A stretch of DNA of 64,000 nt from Sitta carolinensis (Eukaryota; Chordata; Aves; Passeriformes; Sittidae): contig JAVUNC010000004.1 of the NCBI GenBank assembly GCA_032173965.1, positions 1,316,501 through 1,380,500 of the forward strand, in the 5' to 3' direction. The notes under the pieces were generated by a model, which was given only the letters and a program-made list of their open reading frames with translations, was not told the origin of the DNA and made no database searches. How positions within the stretch are numbered: the first letter of the stretch is position 1; each line of letters begins with the position of its first letter. Below, piece by piece: positions 44,401 through 53,384 of the stretch. The position numbers and the translations under genes were made by a program.

Positions 44401-47400
44401 GACGGTGGTGTACACGCCCTGGAGCAACCTGCGCAAAACGCCCGACATGGACGTGGGACAGATCGGATTCCACCGGAACAAGGACGTGAGTGGGGAAAAA
44501 CAGCGGGAATGACAGCGGGAATAATGGGAATGACAATGGGAATGACAGCGGGAATGACAATGGGAATAATGGGAATGGGGCAGATCGGGTTCCACCGGAA
44601 CAAGGACGTGAGTGGGGAGAAACAGCGGGAATGACAGCGGGAATGACAGCGGGAATAATGGGAATGACAATGGGAATGACAGCGGGAATGACAATGGGAA
44701 TAATGGGAATGGGGCAGATCGGGTTCCACCAGAACAAGGACGTGAGTGGGGAGAAACTAACAGCGGGAATCACAGCGGGAATAATGGGAATGAGAATGGG
44801 GCAGATCGGATTCCACCGGAACAAGGACGTGAGTGGGGAAAGACAGCGGGAATGACAGCGGGAATAATGGGAATGACAATGGGAATGACAGCGGGAATAA
44901 TGGGAATGGGGCAGATCGGATTCCACCGGAACAAGGACGTGAGTGGGGAGAAACTAACAGCGGGAATCACAGCGGGAATAATGGGAATGACAATGGGAAT
45001 AACGGGAATGGGGCAGATCGGCTTCCACCGCCACAAGGACGTGAGCACGGAATAATGGGAATAACGGGAATGACAACAGGCATTACAACGGGAATGGCAG
45101 CGGGAATGATAACGGGAATAATGGGAATGAGAATGGGAATGACAGCAGGAATAATAGCAGGAATGGGGCAGACACTGACAGTGGAGCGCCGGGCCCATTC
45201 CTGCTGTAATTCCCGTTTTCCCATGGAATTCCAATGGAATTCCCAGTTGCAAACACTGACAGTGTTGCACCATCCCCATTCCCACTCTAATTCCCATTTT
45301 CCCCTGGAATTCCCACCTTTCCCAGTTGCACACACTGACAGTGGAGCGCCGGCCCCATTCCCACTGTAATTCCCATTTTCCCATGGAATTCCCACTATTC
45401 CCAGGTGCGGACGCTGACGGTGGAGCACCATCCCCATTCCCACTGTAATTCCCATTTTCCCATGGAATTCCAGGTGCGGACGGTGACAGTGTTGCACCGT
45501 CCCCATTCCCACTGTAATTCCCATTTTTCCCATGGGATTCCCACAATTCCCAGGTGCAGATGCTGACGGTGGACAGCTCTCCCCCATTCCCACTGTAATT
45601 CCCGTTTCCCTCTGGAATTCCAGGTGCGGACGCTAACGGTGGAGCACCATCCCCATTCCCACTGTAATTCCCATTTTCCCATGGAATTCCCATGGATATC
45701 CCACTATTCCCAGGTTTGGATGCTGACAGTGGAGCGCCGTCCCCATTCCCACTGTAATTCCCGTTTTCCCCGGGAATCCCAGTTGCACACACTGACGGTG
45801 GAGCGCCATCCCCATTCCCACTGTAATTCCTGTTTTCCCCCTGGAATTCCAGGTGCGGATGCTGACGGTGGACAGCATTCCCCCATTCCCACTGTAATTC
45901 CCGTTTTCCCCTGGAATTCCCACTATTCCCAGGTGCGGACGCTGACGGTGGAGCGCCATCCCCATTCCCACTGTAATTCCCGTTTTCCCCTGGAATTCCA
46001 GGTGCGAACGCTGACGGTGGAGTGCCATCCCCATTCCCACTGTAATTCCCGTTTTCCCATGGAATTCCAGGTGTGGACGCTGACGGTGGAGCGCCATCCC
46101 CATTCCCACTGTAATTCCCGTTTTGCCCTGGAATTCCAGGTGCGGACGCTGACGGTGGAGCGCCATCCCCATTCCCACTGTAATTCCCGTTTTCCCCTGG
46201 AATCCCAGTTGCACACACTGACGGTGGAGCGCCATCCCCATTCCCACTGTAATTCCTGTTTTCCCCCTGGAATTCCAGGTGCGGATGCTGACGGTGGACA
46301 GCATTCCCCCATTCCCACTGTAATTCCCGTTTTCCCATGGAATTCCCACTATTCCCAGTTGCACACACAGACAGTGGAGCGCCATCCCCATTCCCACTGT
46401 AATTCCCGTTTTCCCCTGGAATCCCAGTTGCACACACTGACGGTGGAGCGCCATCCCCATTCCCACTGTAATTCCTGTTTTCCCCCTGGAATTCCAGGTG
46501 CGGATGCTGACGGTGGACAGCATTCCCCCATTCCCACTGTAATTCCCGTTTTCCCATGGAATTCCCACTATTCCCAGTTGCACACACAGACAGTGGAGCG
46601 CCGTCCCCATTCCCACTGTAATTCCCATTTTCCCCTGGAATTCCAGGTGCAGACGCTGACAGTGGAGCGCCATCCCCATTCCTACTGTAATTCCCATTTT
46701 TCCCATGGGATTCCCACTATTCCCAGGTGCGGACGCTGACGGTGGAGCGCCATCCCCATTCCCACTGTAATTCCCGTTTTCCCCTGGAATTCCAGGTGCG
46801 GACGCTGACGGTGGAGCGCCGTCCCCATTCCCACTGTAATTCCCGTTTTCCCCTGGAATTCCAGGTGCGGACGCTGATGGTGGAGTGCCATCCCCATTCC
46901 CACTGTAATTCCCGTTTTCCCCTGGAATTCCCACCTTTCCCAGTTGCACACACTGACAGTGGAGCGCCGGCCCCATTCCCACTGTAATTCCCATTTTCCC
47001 CTGGAATTCCCATGGAATTCCCACTATTCCCAGGTGCGGACGCTGACGGTGGAGCGCCATCCCCATTCCCACTGTAATTCCCGTTTTCCCCTGGAATTCC
47101 AGGTGCGGACGCTGACGGTGGAGCGCCGTCCCCATTCCCACTGTAATTCCCGTTTTCCCCTGGAATTCCAGGTGCGGACGCTGATGGTGGAGTGCCATCC
47201 CCATTCCCACTGTAATTCCCGTTTTCCCCTGGAATTCCCACCTTTCCCAGTTGCACACACTGACAGTGGAGCGCCGGCCCCATTCCCACTGTAATTCCCA
47301 TTTTCCCCTGGAATTCCCATGGAATTCCCACTATTCCCAGGTGCGGACGCTGACGGTGGAGCGCCATCCCCATTCCCACTGTAATTCCCGTTTTCCCCTG

Positions 47401-50047
47401 GAATTCCAGGTGCGGACGCTGACGGTGGAGCGCCATCCCCATTCCCACTGTAATTCCCGTTTTCCCCTGGAATTCCAGGTGCGGACGCTGACGGTGGAGC
47501 GCCGTCCCTCGGAGCAGCTGCGGCGCCTGGAGCGGACGCGCGTCGAGCGCTTCCCGGACCTGGCGGCCGAGCGGGAATGCCGGGATCGGCAGGAGCGGGG
47601 GCGGCGGCGGCAGCAGCTGCAGGAGCAGCGCCGGGAGCAGCGCGAGGAGCTCCGGAAAAAGAGGGAGCAGGAGGAGCTGCGGTGGGAATCTGGGAATGGC
47701 GTCGAGGATATTGGGAATGTCGGGAATGGCGTTGGGAACGGTGTTGAGAATGATAGTGAGAATGGCATTAGGAACGTTGGGAATGACGATGGGAATGTCA
47801 GGAATGATGTTGGGAATATCAGGAATGACAGTGAGAATGACATTAAGAATGTTGGGAATGACGTTGGGAATATCAGGAATGACAGTGAGAATGACATTAG
47901 GAATTAGCGTTGGGAGTGGCGTTGGGAATTACATTGGGAATGACGAGAATGACATCGAGAGTGTTGGGAACGACGTTGGGAATGTCAGGAATGTTGTTGG
48001 GAATGACACTGGGAATGGCACTGGGAATGGCGTCGAGGATATTGGGAATGTCAGGAATGGCGTTGGGAATGTTGGGAATGACGATGGGAATGTCAGGAAT
48101 GATGTTGGGAATATCAGGAATGACAGTGGGAATGACATTGGGAATTGGCGTTGGGAATGACACTGGGAATGACGAGAATGACATCGAGAGTGTTGGCAAC
48201 GACGTTGGGAATGTCAGGAATGTTATTGGAAATGACACTGGGAACGACTGTGGGAATTATGTCGAGAATATTGGGAATGTCAGGAATGACGTTGGGAATG
48301 TCAGGAATGACATTGGTGATATCAGGAATGACAGTGGGAATGATAGTGGGAATGGTGTTGGGAATGACGACGGGAGTGGTGTTGGGAATGGCATTAGGAA
48401 TGTTGGGAACGACGATGGGAATGATGGGAATGACGTTGGAATGTCAGGAATGATGTTGGGAATGACTTTGAGAACGACATTGGGAAAGACGTCGAGAATA
48501 TTGGGAATGTCAGGAATGGCGTTGGGAATGACATCAACAATGCTGGGAATGACGTTGGGACTGACTGGGAAGGATATTGGGAATGGGGGATTGACGTTGG
48601 GAATGTTGGGAATGACGTTGGGAATGTTGGGGGTTTTTCCAGGATTGTTCCGGTTGGCTTTGGTCAGGGACTGGGGACTGGGAATGCTGGGGAGAGAGAG
48701 CCTGGGATTGCCTCTGGAATTCCCTCTGGAACTGCCCCTGGAATTCCCCCTGGTGATTCCAGAGCTTTCCCAGGAGTTGCTCCTGCTCCCCCTGGAATTC
48801 CCGATCCCAGAATTCATCCCGTGGGATTTGTGATTCCCGGGATTCCCTCGGGACCTTCCCCGGCTCTCCCTGAACGCCACAAAAACTGGGATTTCGGGAA
48901 ATCCGGGATTTTCCAGCTGGGAGATCCCAGAGAAAACCTTGGGAAAAAGGAATTCCGGGATAATCCATGACAGGGGAGCAAAGGGGCCGAATTCCAGAGG
49001 GGAAGAATCCTTTGGAATTCTGGGGTCTGATCCCGGTTTTCAACTGGAATTCCTTCCAAAATCCGGGATAACTGGGAATTCTCCCGGCAGGAGCTACTCG
49101 TCCCTGATGAAGGCGGAGAACATGTCCTCCAACCAGGTGAGGGAATTCTGGGAATTCTGGGAATTCCAACCCCACCTCGGGGCCCTGCCTGGAGGGAGGA
49201 GCTGGGAGGGGAATGATGGGAAAAACGGGAATGGCGGGAATAACGGGAATAATGGGGAAAAAAAGGGGAGGAATGGGAGTGATGGAAAAAGTGGGAATAA
49301 TTGGAATGATAATAATGGGAATAATGGGATTAGGATAGGAATGGGAAGAATGGAGATGGGAATGGGGTTGGGAATAATGGGAGTTATGGGAAAAACTGGG
49401 AATAATGGGAATGGGATGAGAATGGGAATAATGGGAATGATTGGAAGAAGGGGAATGGGAATAATGGGAATAACGGGAATGGGATTGAAAATGGGGATAA
49501 TGGGGATAATGGAAATGGGAATGATGGGAATAATGGGAATAATTGGAATGGGAATGACAGGAATAACGGGAATAATGGGAATGAGAATAATGGGAAAAAT
49601 GGGAATGGAAATAATGGGAATGGGACTGAGAATAACAGGAATAATGGGATTGGATGGGAATAATGAGGATGGCAGTAGAAATAATGGGAATGGGGTTGGG
49701 AATAATGGGCATAATTGGAATCATGGCAATGGGAATGATTGATGGGAATAATGGGAAAAACGGGAATGGGAATAATGGGAATGGGAATAATGGGAATGGG
49801 AATTCCCAGAGCTCCAGGGGCAGATCCCGGTCCCAGATTTCCCAGTCAAAGCCGGAGCCCCCTGGAATCCCAGGAATGCTGGGATTGCAACGGGATCATC
49901 CCTAAAATCTCCCAAACCATCCCAGAATTCCTGGGAATGGCTGGAATTCCCAGGAAACCCCAACCCCTGAGAATTCCCAGCAATCCTAATTCCCACAAAT
50001 TCCCGCTTTTCCTGCAGGACGGGAACGACTCCGACGATTTCATGTGA
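38456..50047 (+). CDS. CCDC25: Coiled-coil domain-containing protein 25, complete
   Basis: Nine coding exons: 38456-38480, 40060-40107, 40947-40986, 41857-41908, 42638-42713, 44382-44485, 47479-47681, 49091-49136, 50018-50047. They sum to 624 nt, 207 residues (human 208). Order: [95 protein letters not shown]; a charged helix with [20 protein letters not shown] and [35 protein letters not shown]. Residues 1 to about 115 form an NFACT-R-type domain; about 116-183 form a coiled coil. Human CCDC25 has been reported as a membrane sensor of neutrophil extracellular trap DNA. The frame is intact throughout, in contrast to PBK and ESCO2. Introns flanking exons 6 and 7 carry multiplied copies of those exon edges. 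Confidence 0.97.
38481..40059. repeat. CCDC25 intron 1: two arrays
   Basis: To about 38950, units of 45-55 bp with GGGAATTCCCGCAGCGATCC; from 38990 to 39690 a T-rich array (TTTTCCCTGGATTTTCCC) that is a strong polypyrimidine tract on the transcribed RNA. Each CCCGCAG in the first array mimics an acceptor. Confidence 0.8.
40108..41856. repeat. CCDC25 introns 2 and 3: GGGATTTGGGAATTCTGG, 20-bp GGGGCCGTTATCCCGG and others
   Basis: 40110-40570: GGGATTTGGGAATTCTGGGG units. 40575-40920: 20-bp units GGGGCCGTTATCCCGGTTTT, remarkably regular. After exon 3, 41055-41310: GATCCCATTTTTCCC units, then 41390-41760: units of about 60 bp with GGGAATTCCCAGAAAATCCC. Confidence 0.85.
41909..44381. repeat. CCDC25 introns 4 and 5: GGGAAAA and CCCATTCCCATTGTTTCTG arrays
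   Basis: 41910-42600: purine-rich GGGAAAATCGGGA units. 42715-43290: GGGAAATCCTGGGAATTTATG units. 43300-44190: about forty units of about 21 bp (TTTCCCATTCCCATTGTTTC). 44195-44345: 12-bp units CTGTCGTTCCCG. No exon lies inside besides 42638-42713. Confidence 0.85.
44455..45165 (+). repeat. Tandem copies of CCDC25 exon 6 end and splice donor
   Basis: The exon 6 end GGATTCCACCGGAACAAGG with GAC|GTGAGT (donor at 44486) recurs with donors at 44608, 44742, 44829, 44939 and 45041. All five copies begin GGGGCAGATCGG and keep GTGAGT or GTGAGC. The spacers are GGGAATGACAGC units. Spacing is irregular, 88-134 bp. Only the first copy is joined to upstream exon sequence. Confidence 0.95.
45165..47478 (+). 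repeat. About thirty tandem copies of the CCDC25 exon 7 acceptor and exon start
   Basis: A unit of about 69-88 bp carries CCCCTGGAATTCCAG|GTG followed by CGGACGCTGACGGTGGAGCG, the true 3' splice site and first codons (VRTLTVER) of exon 7 at 47479. I count about 31 upstream copies, some degenerate. The commonest 69-bp unit is 23 codons without a stop, reading [14 protein letters not shown] then NSRFPLEFQ. Copies starting at 47341 and 47410 are in frame with the real exon, so use of either would insert 46 or 23 residues without breaking the protein. Confidence 0.95.
47479..47681 (+). CDS. CCDC25: CCDC25 exon 7 (coiled-coil exon)
   Basis: 203 nt encoding [40 protein letters not shown] and an Arg/Glu/Gln-rich helix ending KREQEELR. 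Chosen as the real exon over its upstream copies because it alone continues into the conserved coiled coil. Donor CG|GTGGGA leads directly into GGGAAT repeats. Confidence 0.95.
47685..49085. repeat. CCDC25 intron 7: GGGAATGACGTTGGGAATGTC array
   Basis: To about 48640, units of 12-36 bp such as GTTGGGAATGACATTGGGAA; the remainder is degenerate GGAATTCCC sequence up to the acceptor CCCGGCAG at 49083-49090. Confidence 0.85.
49137..50017. repeat. CCDC25 intron 8: GGGAATAATGGGAATGG array
   Basis: 49200-49810 consists of GGGAATAATGGGAATGGGA units. It is G/A-rich on the transcribed RNA. Degenerate GGAATTCCC sequence follows up to the CTGCAG acceptor. Confidence 0.85.
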
Positions 50048-51364
50048 GGATCCCGCGCTGGGAACGCTCCCGAGGGCAAAAAAATTCCCTGGAAAAGGAA
50101 CTCTGGCTCCTGGGAAAGCTTGGGGAAAAAAAATTCCCTGGAAAAGGAACTCTGGCTCCTGGGAAAGCTCGGGAATGCGGCGCCGCTTTTCCAGGGAAAA
50201 ACGGGAGGGAATTCCCAGGAAGGGGGCGGCAACAAAGCCTTGGATCCGGGGCCGCCTCTGGAATTCTTCCTGCTGGGAATTGTTGGGAAAACTCTGCCTG
50301 GGTGGGAATTTGGGAGAAGATCCGGCTGGAGGGGGGGGCTGGGATTGCTGGGATCGACTCCCTTTGGAATTGGGGGGGGAGCTGCTCCAGGAACAGGGTG
50401 GGAGTGAAAAATCGGGAAAATCCCAGGGAAAAAAAATGGGGAAAAAAGCCATGGAAAATCCTGGGAAAACCCATCAGATTCCTGAAATTCCCCCCAGTCG
50501 TCCCCCCCCCCAAATTCCAAAAAAATCCCCCCAAATTCCCCCAATGTCCAAAAAATTCCCAGAATTCCCCCAAATTCCCAAAAATTCCCCCAGATGCCCA
50601 AAAAAAACCCTCCAAATTCCCAAAAATTCCCTCAAATTCCCCCCAGATTCCCAGAATTCCCCCCAATTCTCAGAATTCCCCCAAATTAAAAAAAAAATCC
50701 CCCCAAATTTCTCCAAATTCCGAAATTTCCCCAAATTCCAAAAAAATTTCCCCTAAATTCTCCTCAAATTCCCAGAATTCCCCCCAAATCCCCCAAAATA
50801 CCCCAAATTCCAAAAACATTCCCCATATTCTGAAAAAATCCCCTAAATTCCAAAAAAAATCCCTCAAATTCCCTCCAAATTCCCAGAATCCCCCCTATTC
50901 ACAGAATTCCAAATATTCTCCAAATTCCCAAAATGATCCTCAAATCCCCCCAGATTCCCCCCAAATCCCCCAGATTTCCCCAAATTCCCAGAATCCCCCC
51001 CAAATTCCCAGAATTTCCCCCAAATTCCCAGATTTCCCTCACGCTGCTTTTCCCGGGCCCGGGCCTGGAATTCCAGGGATGGGGCCGGGAAGGGGAGATG
51101 GGATCCCCTCAAAATCCGGGATTTGGGATCCAACTTCGGCTCCTTCCCCTTGGAATTCCGGGATTTGGGGCCCGGAGCATTCCCAGTTCCCGACGCACTC
51201 CTGGGCTTCATTCCCAGTATTCCCAAAATTCCCAGTCTTCCCAGTTCAGGAGGCACCAGGGGCTTTTATTGAGGGGACACCTCGGGAACCCCCCCCAAAT
51301 CCCAAATTCCCAAATCCCAAACAATTTCCAGGGAGCACTCGGGGGAGGGGGGGACCCATAATAC
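50048..51364. repeat. CCDC25 3' flank: AAATTCCCAGAATTCCCCC repeat
   Basis: No plus-strand AATAAA is obvious just after the CCDC25 stop. From 50480 to 51035 a C/A-rich array of CCAAATTCCCAGAATTCCCC units runs. 51040-51260 is less repetitive and has no recognised frame. No DNAJC27 exon could be found here on the minus strand. Confidence 0.7.
51265..51270 (-). terminator. Candidate minus-strand polyadenylation signal
   Basis: TTTATT on plus gives AATAAA on minus within CCTCAATAAAAGCCCCTGG, a natural-looking 3' end. It lies about 580 bp beyond the last visible DNAJC27 exon. If used, it would close a truncated DNAJC27 transcript. Confidence 0.4.
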
Positions 51365-51845
51365 CGGGATCATGGAATTTTATGGAATTTGGGGATGGAA
51401 AATGGAAGGGAGACCCTGCCTGGAGTCCCCAGTTCCCAGGGAATTCCCAAAATTCCTTCTCAAGGAGGAATCAGGATGGGGCTGGATCCAATCTTGGGCT
51501 GGGAATGGAGGGAATTCCCTGGGAAAAATGGGATTTGGGAAAAAATTCCTGGGTATCCCAGTGATCCCTAAAAAAATCCCAAATTCCCCCCAGAAAACAC
51601 AAAATCCCAGAAAAAAAAAGCTCCAAATCCCAAAAAAACTCCAAATCCTGAAGAAAACATCAAATCCCAAAGAAAAAATTTCCCCCCAAAAAAACTCCTC
51701 ATCAAATCCAGGAGGAATTGGGCAGGAATTCCCAGCCAGGCTGGAATTCCCAGAGAATCCCTGGGAGCTTCCGAGGAAAAACTGGGAGAATCTCCCCCCC
51801 AGGACAGGATTCCAGGTTTTTCCGTGGGGAATTTTGGGAATTCTG
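51365..51845 (+). mobile_element. Dispersed repeat copy D
   Basis: Carries ATGGAATTTGGGGATGG, GGGAGACCCTGCCTGGAGT, GATGGGGCTGGATCCAATC and, after an A/C-rich insert, CTGGAATTCCCAGAGAATCC. Same order and strand as copies A-C. It occupies exactly the place where the next DNAJC27 exon would be expected. Confidence 0.5.
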
Positions 51846-51847
51846 AC

Positions 51848-53125
51848 CTCGTAGAAGAAGGGGTGTCCGGCCATGTCGAAGATGTTCACCTTGATCTCCC
51901 GATCCCGGATCTGCACCCTGGAAAAGCCGACGGAAATCCCGGAATTCCAGGATCGCCCCGCTGGGGAAAACCCCTCGGGAACCACAGAGGGATTCCTGGG
52001 AATTCCCACCCCGGATCCCGGTGATTTTTCCCGTTTCCATCCCCATTATTCCCGTTATTCCCAATCCCATTATTCCCATTCTAATTCCCATTCCCATCTC
52101 CATTCCCAATCCTATTCACATTCCCAGTATTCCCATTTTTCTCATTCTCTATCCCATTATTTTCACCCCCATTATTCCCATTCTTATTCCCATTATTCCC
52201 ATCGCTCCCATCATTCCCCCATTCCACATCATTCCCATTATCCCCATTCCCATTATTTCACCCATTCCCCTCATCCCCATCATTCCCATATCCCATCATT
52301 CCATAATTCCCATCATTCCCATCATTCCTGTTATTCCATCATTCCCATCATTTCTCCCATTCCCCCATCCAAATAATTTCCATTATTCCCATCATTCCTG
52401 TTATCCCCATTCCCACCATCCCCACCATTCCCACCATTCCCACATCCCCACCATTCCCACCATTCCCACATCCCCACCATTCCCACCATTCCCACCATTC
52501 CCACCATCCCCATCATCCCCACCATTCCCACATCCCCACCATTCCCACCATCCCCACCATTCCCACATCCCCACCATTCCCACCATCCCCACCATTCCCA
52601 CCATCCCCACCATTCCCACATCCCCACCATTCCCACATCCCCACCATTCCCACCATCCCCACCATTCCCACCATTCCCGCCATTCCCGCCGCCGTCCCTC
52701 ACTTGGTGACGCCGTAGTCGATGCCGATGGTCGCCAGGTACTTGGGCACGAACCTCTTCTCGCAGTAGCGCTTGATGATGCAGCTCTGCCCCGGGGAGAG
52801 CGCCAATTCCCGGGAATCCCGCCATTTCCCGCCAAATTCCCCAAAAATTCCCAAGATTTGGGCGCCGCTCCCCGCCCCTTCCCGCGCCACCCAATCAGAA
52901 CAGCGGGCGCGCCTGTCAATCACCTTCTAACCCCGCCCACACTCACATCCAATCAGCGCAGAGCTCCCGCCCCTCCCGCGCCGCTGATTGGTCCGCCCGG
53001 CTGCCGCTCCGGGCCGGCAGCCAATAGGAGCGGCTCACCTTGCCCACCTCGGCGTTGCCCATGGAGATGACTTTAACCCGCAGCGCCTGGCGCGGCTCCT
53101 TCCGCTTCGCCGCGCTCGCCTCCAT
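51848..53125 (-). CDS. DNAJC27: DNAJC27 (Ras-like GTPase with J domain), first three coding exons only
   Basis: Minus-strand exons 53039-53125, 52703-52785 and 51848-51917 join in phases 0 and 2. They read MEASAAKRKEPRQALRVKVI and SMGNAEVGK; SCIIKRYCEKRFVPKYLATI and GIDYGVTK; VQIRDREIKVNIFDMAGHPF and FYE. GNAEVGKS is the P-loop (split between exons 1 and 2), ATIGIDYG the switch I region and DMAGH the G3 motif. The human protein continues for about 190 more residues with the NKxD and SAK loops and a C-terminal J domain. None of that is visible in the 1.8 kb before CCDC25. The gene is therefore truncated, rearranged or missing sequence here. The last donor is GAG|GTCAGA, a poor one. Family members modulate MEK/ERK signalling. 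Confidence 0.9.
52025..52700. repeat. DNAJC27 intron 2: CCCATTCCCACCATCCCCAC array
   Basis: ATTCCCATTATTCCCAATCC units to about 52430, then highly regular CCCACCATTCCCACCATCC units (9-18 bp) up to the exon 2 donor. Confidence 0.9.
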
Positions 53126-53345
53126 GGCGGGGCCGGGGCCGCCGCCGCCGCCCCCGGTTCCTCTCCCGGTTCCTCTCCCGCTGCCTCTCCCGGTTCCGCT
53201 CCCGGTGCCGCTCCCGGTGCGCGGTTGGAGCGGCAGAGGCCGAATCCGGGCAGCGATGGCGGCGGAGCGGCGCCTCCGCCCGACTTCTCGCGAGATTTGC
53301 GGCCGCTCGGGCGGCCCCCAGCCGGGAGATCTCGCGAGATTTAGC
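52860..53345 (-). promoter_or_regulatory. DNAJC27 CpG-island promoter with two TCTCGCGAGA elements
   Basis: The palindrome TCTCGCGAGA occurs at 53286-53295 and 53330-53339, about 160-215 bp upstream of the DNAJC27 ATG. This element is known from TATA-less and often bidirectional vertebrate promoters. CCAAT boxes lie at about 52891, 52950, 52986 (as ATTGG) and 53021, inside intron 1. A GC-rich leader with CGGTTCCTCTCCC-type repeats (about 53150-53220) precedes the ATG. No plus-strand partner gene was recognised. Confidence 0.65.
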
Positions 53346-53384
53346 ATAGGGAGGGGCGTGTCCGCCAGGGGGCGCCAGGGAGGG

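Noticed and set aside
45624..47294. His-rich repeat protein encoded by the 69-bp array
   Set aside because: The frame depends on copies of an acceptor and exon start, has no good start, and shifts in several units. Kept only as a possible source of in-frame CCDC25 variants.
50864..51256. Minus-strand frame with KGKEPKLDPKSR as a DNAJC27 exon
   Set aside because: No resemblance to the remaining GTPase or J domain and no convincing acceptor.
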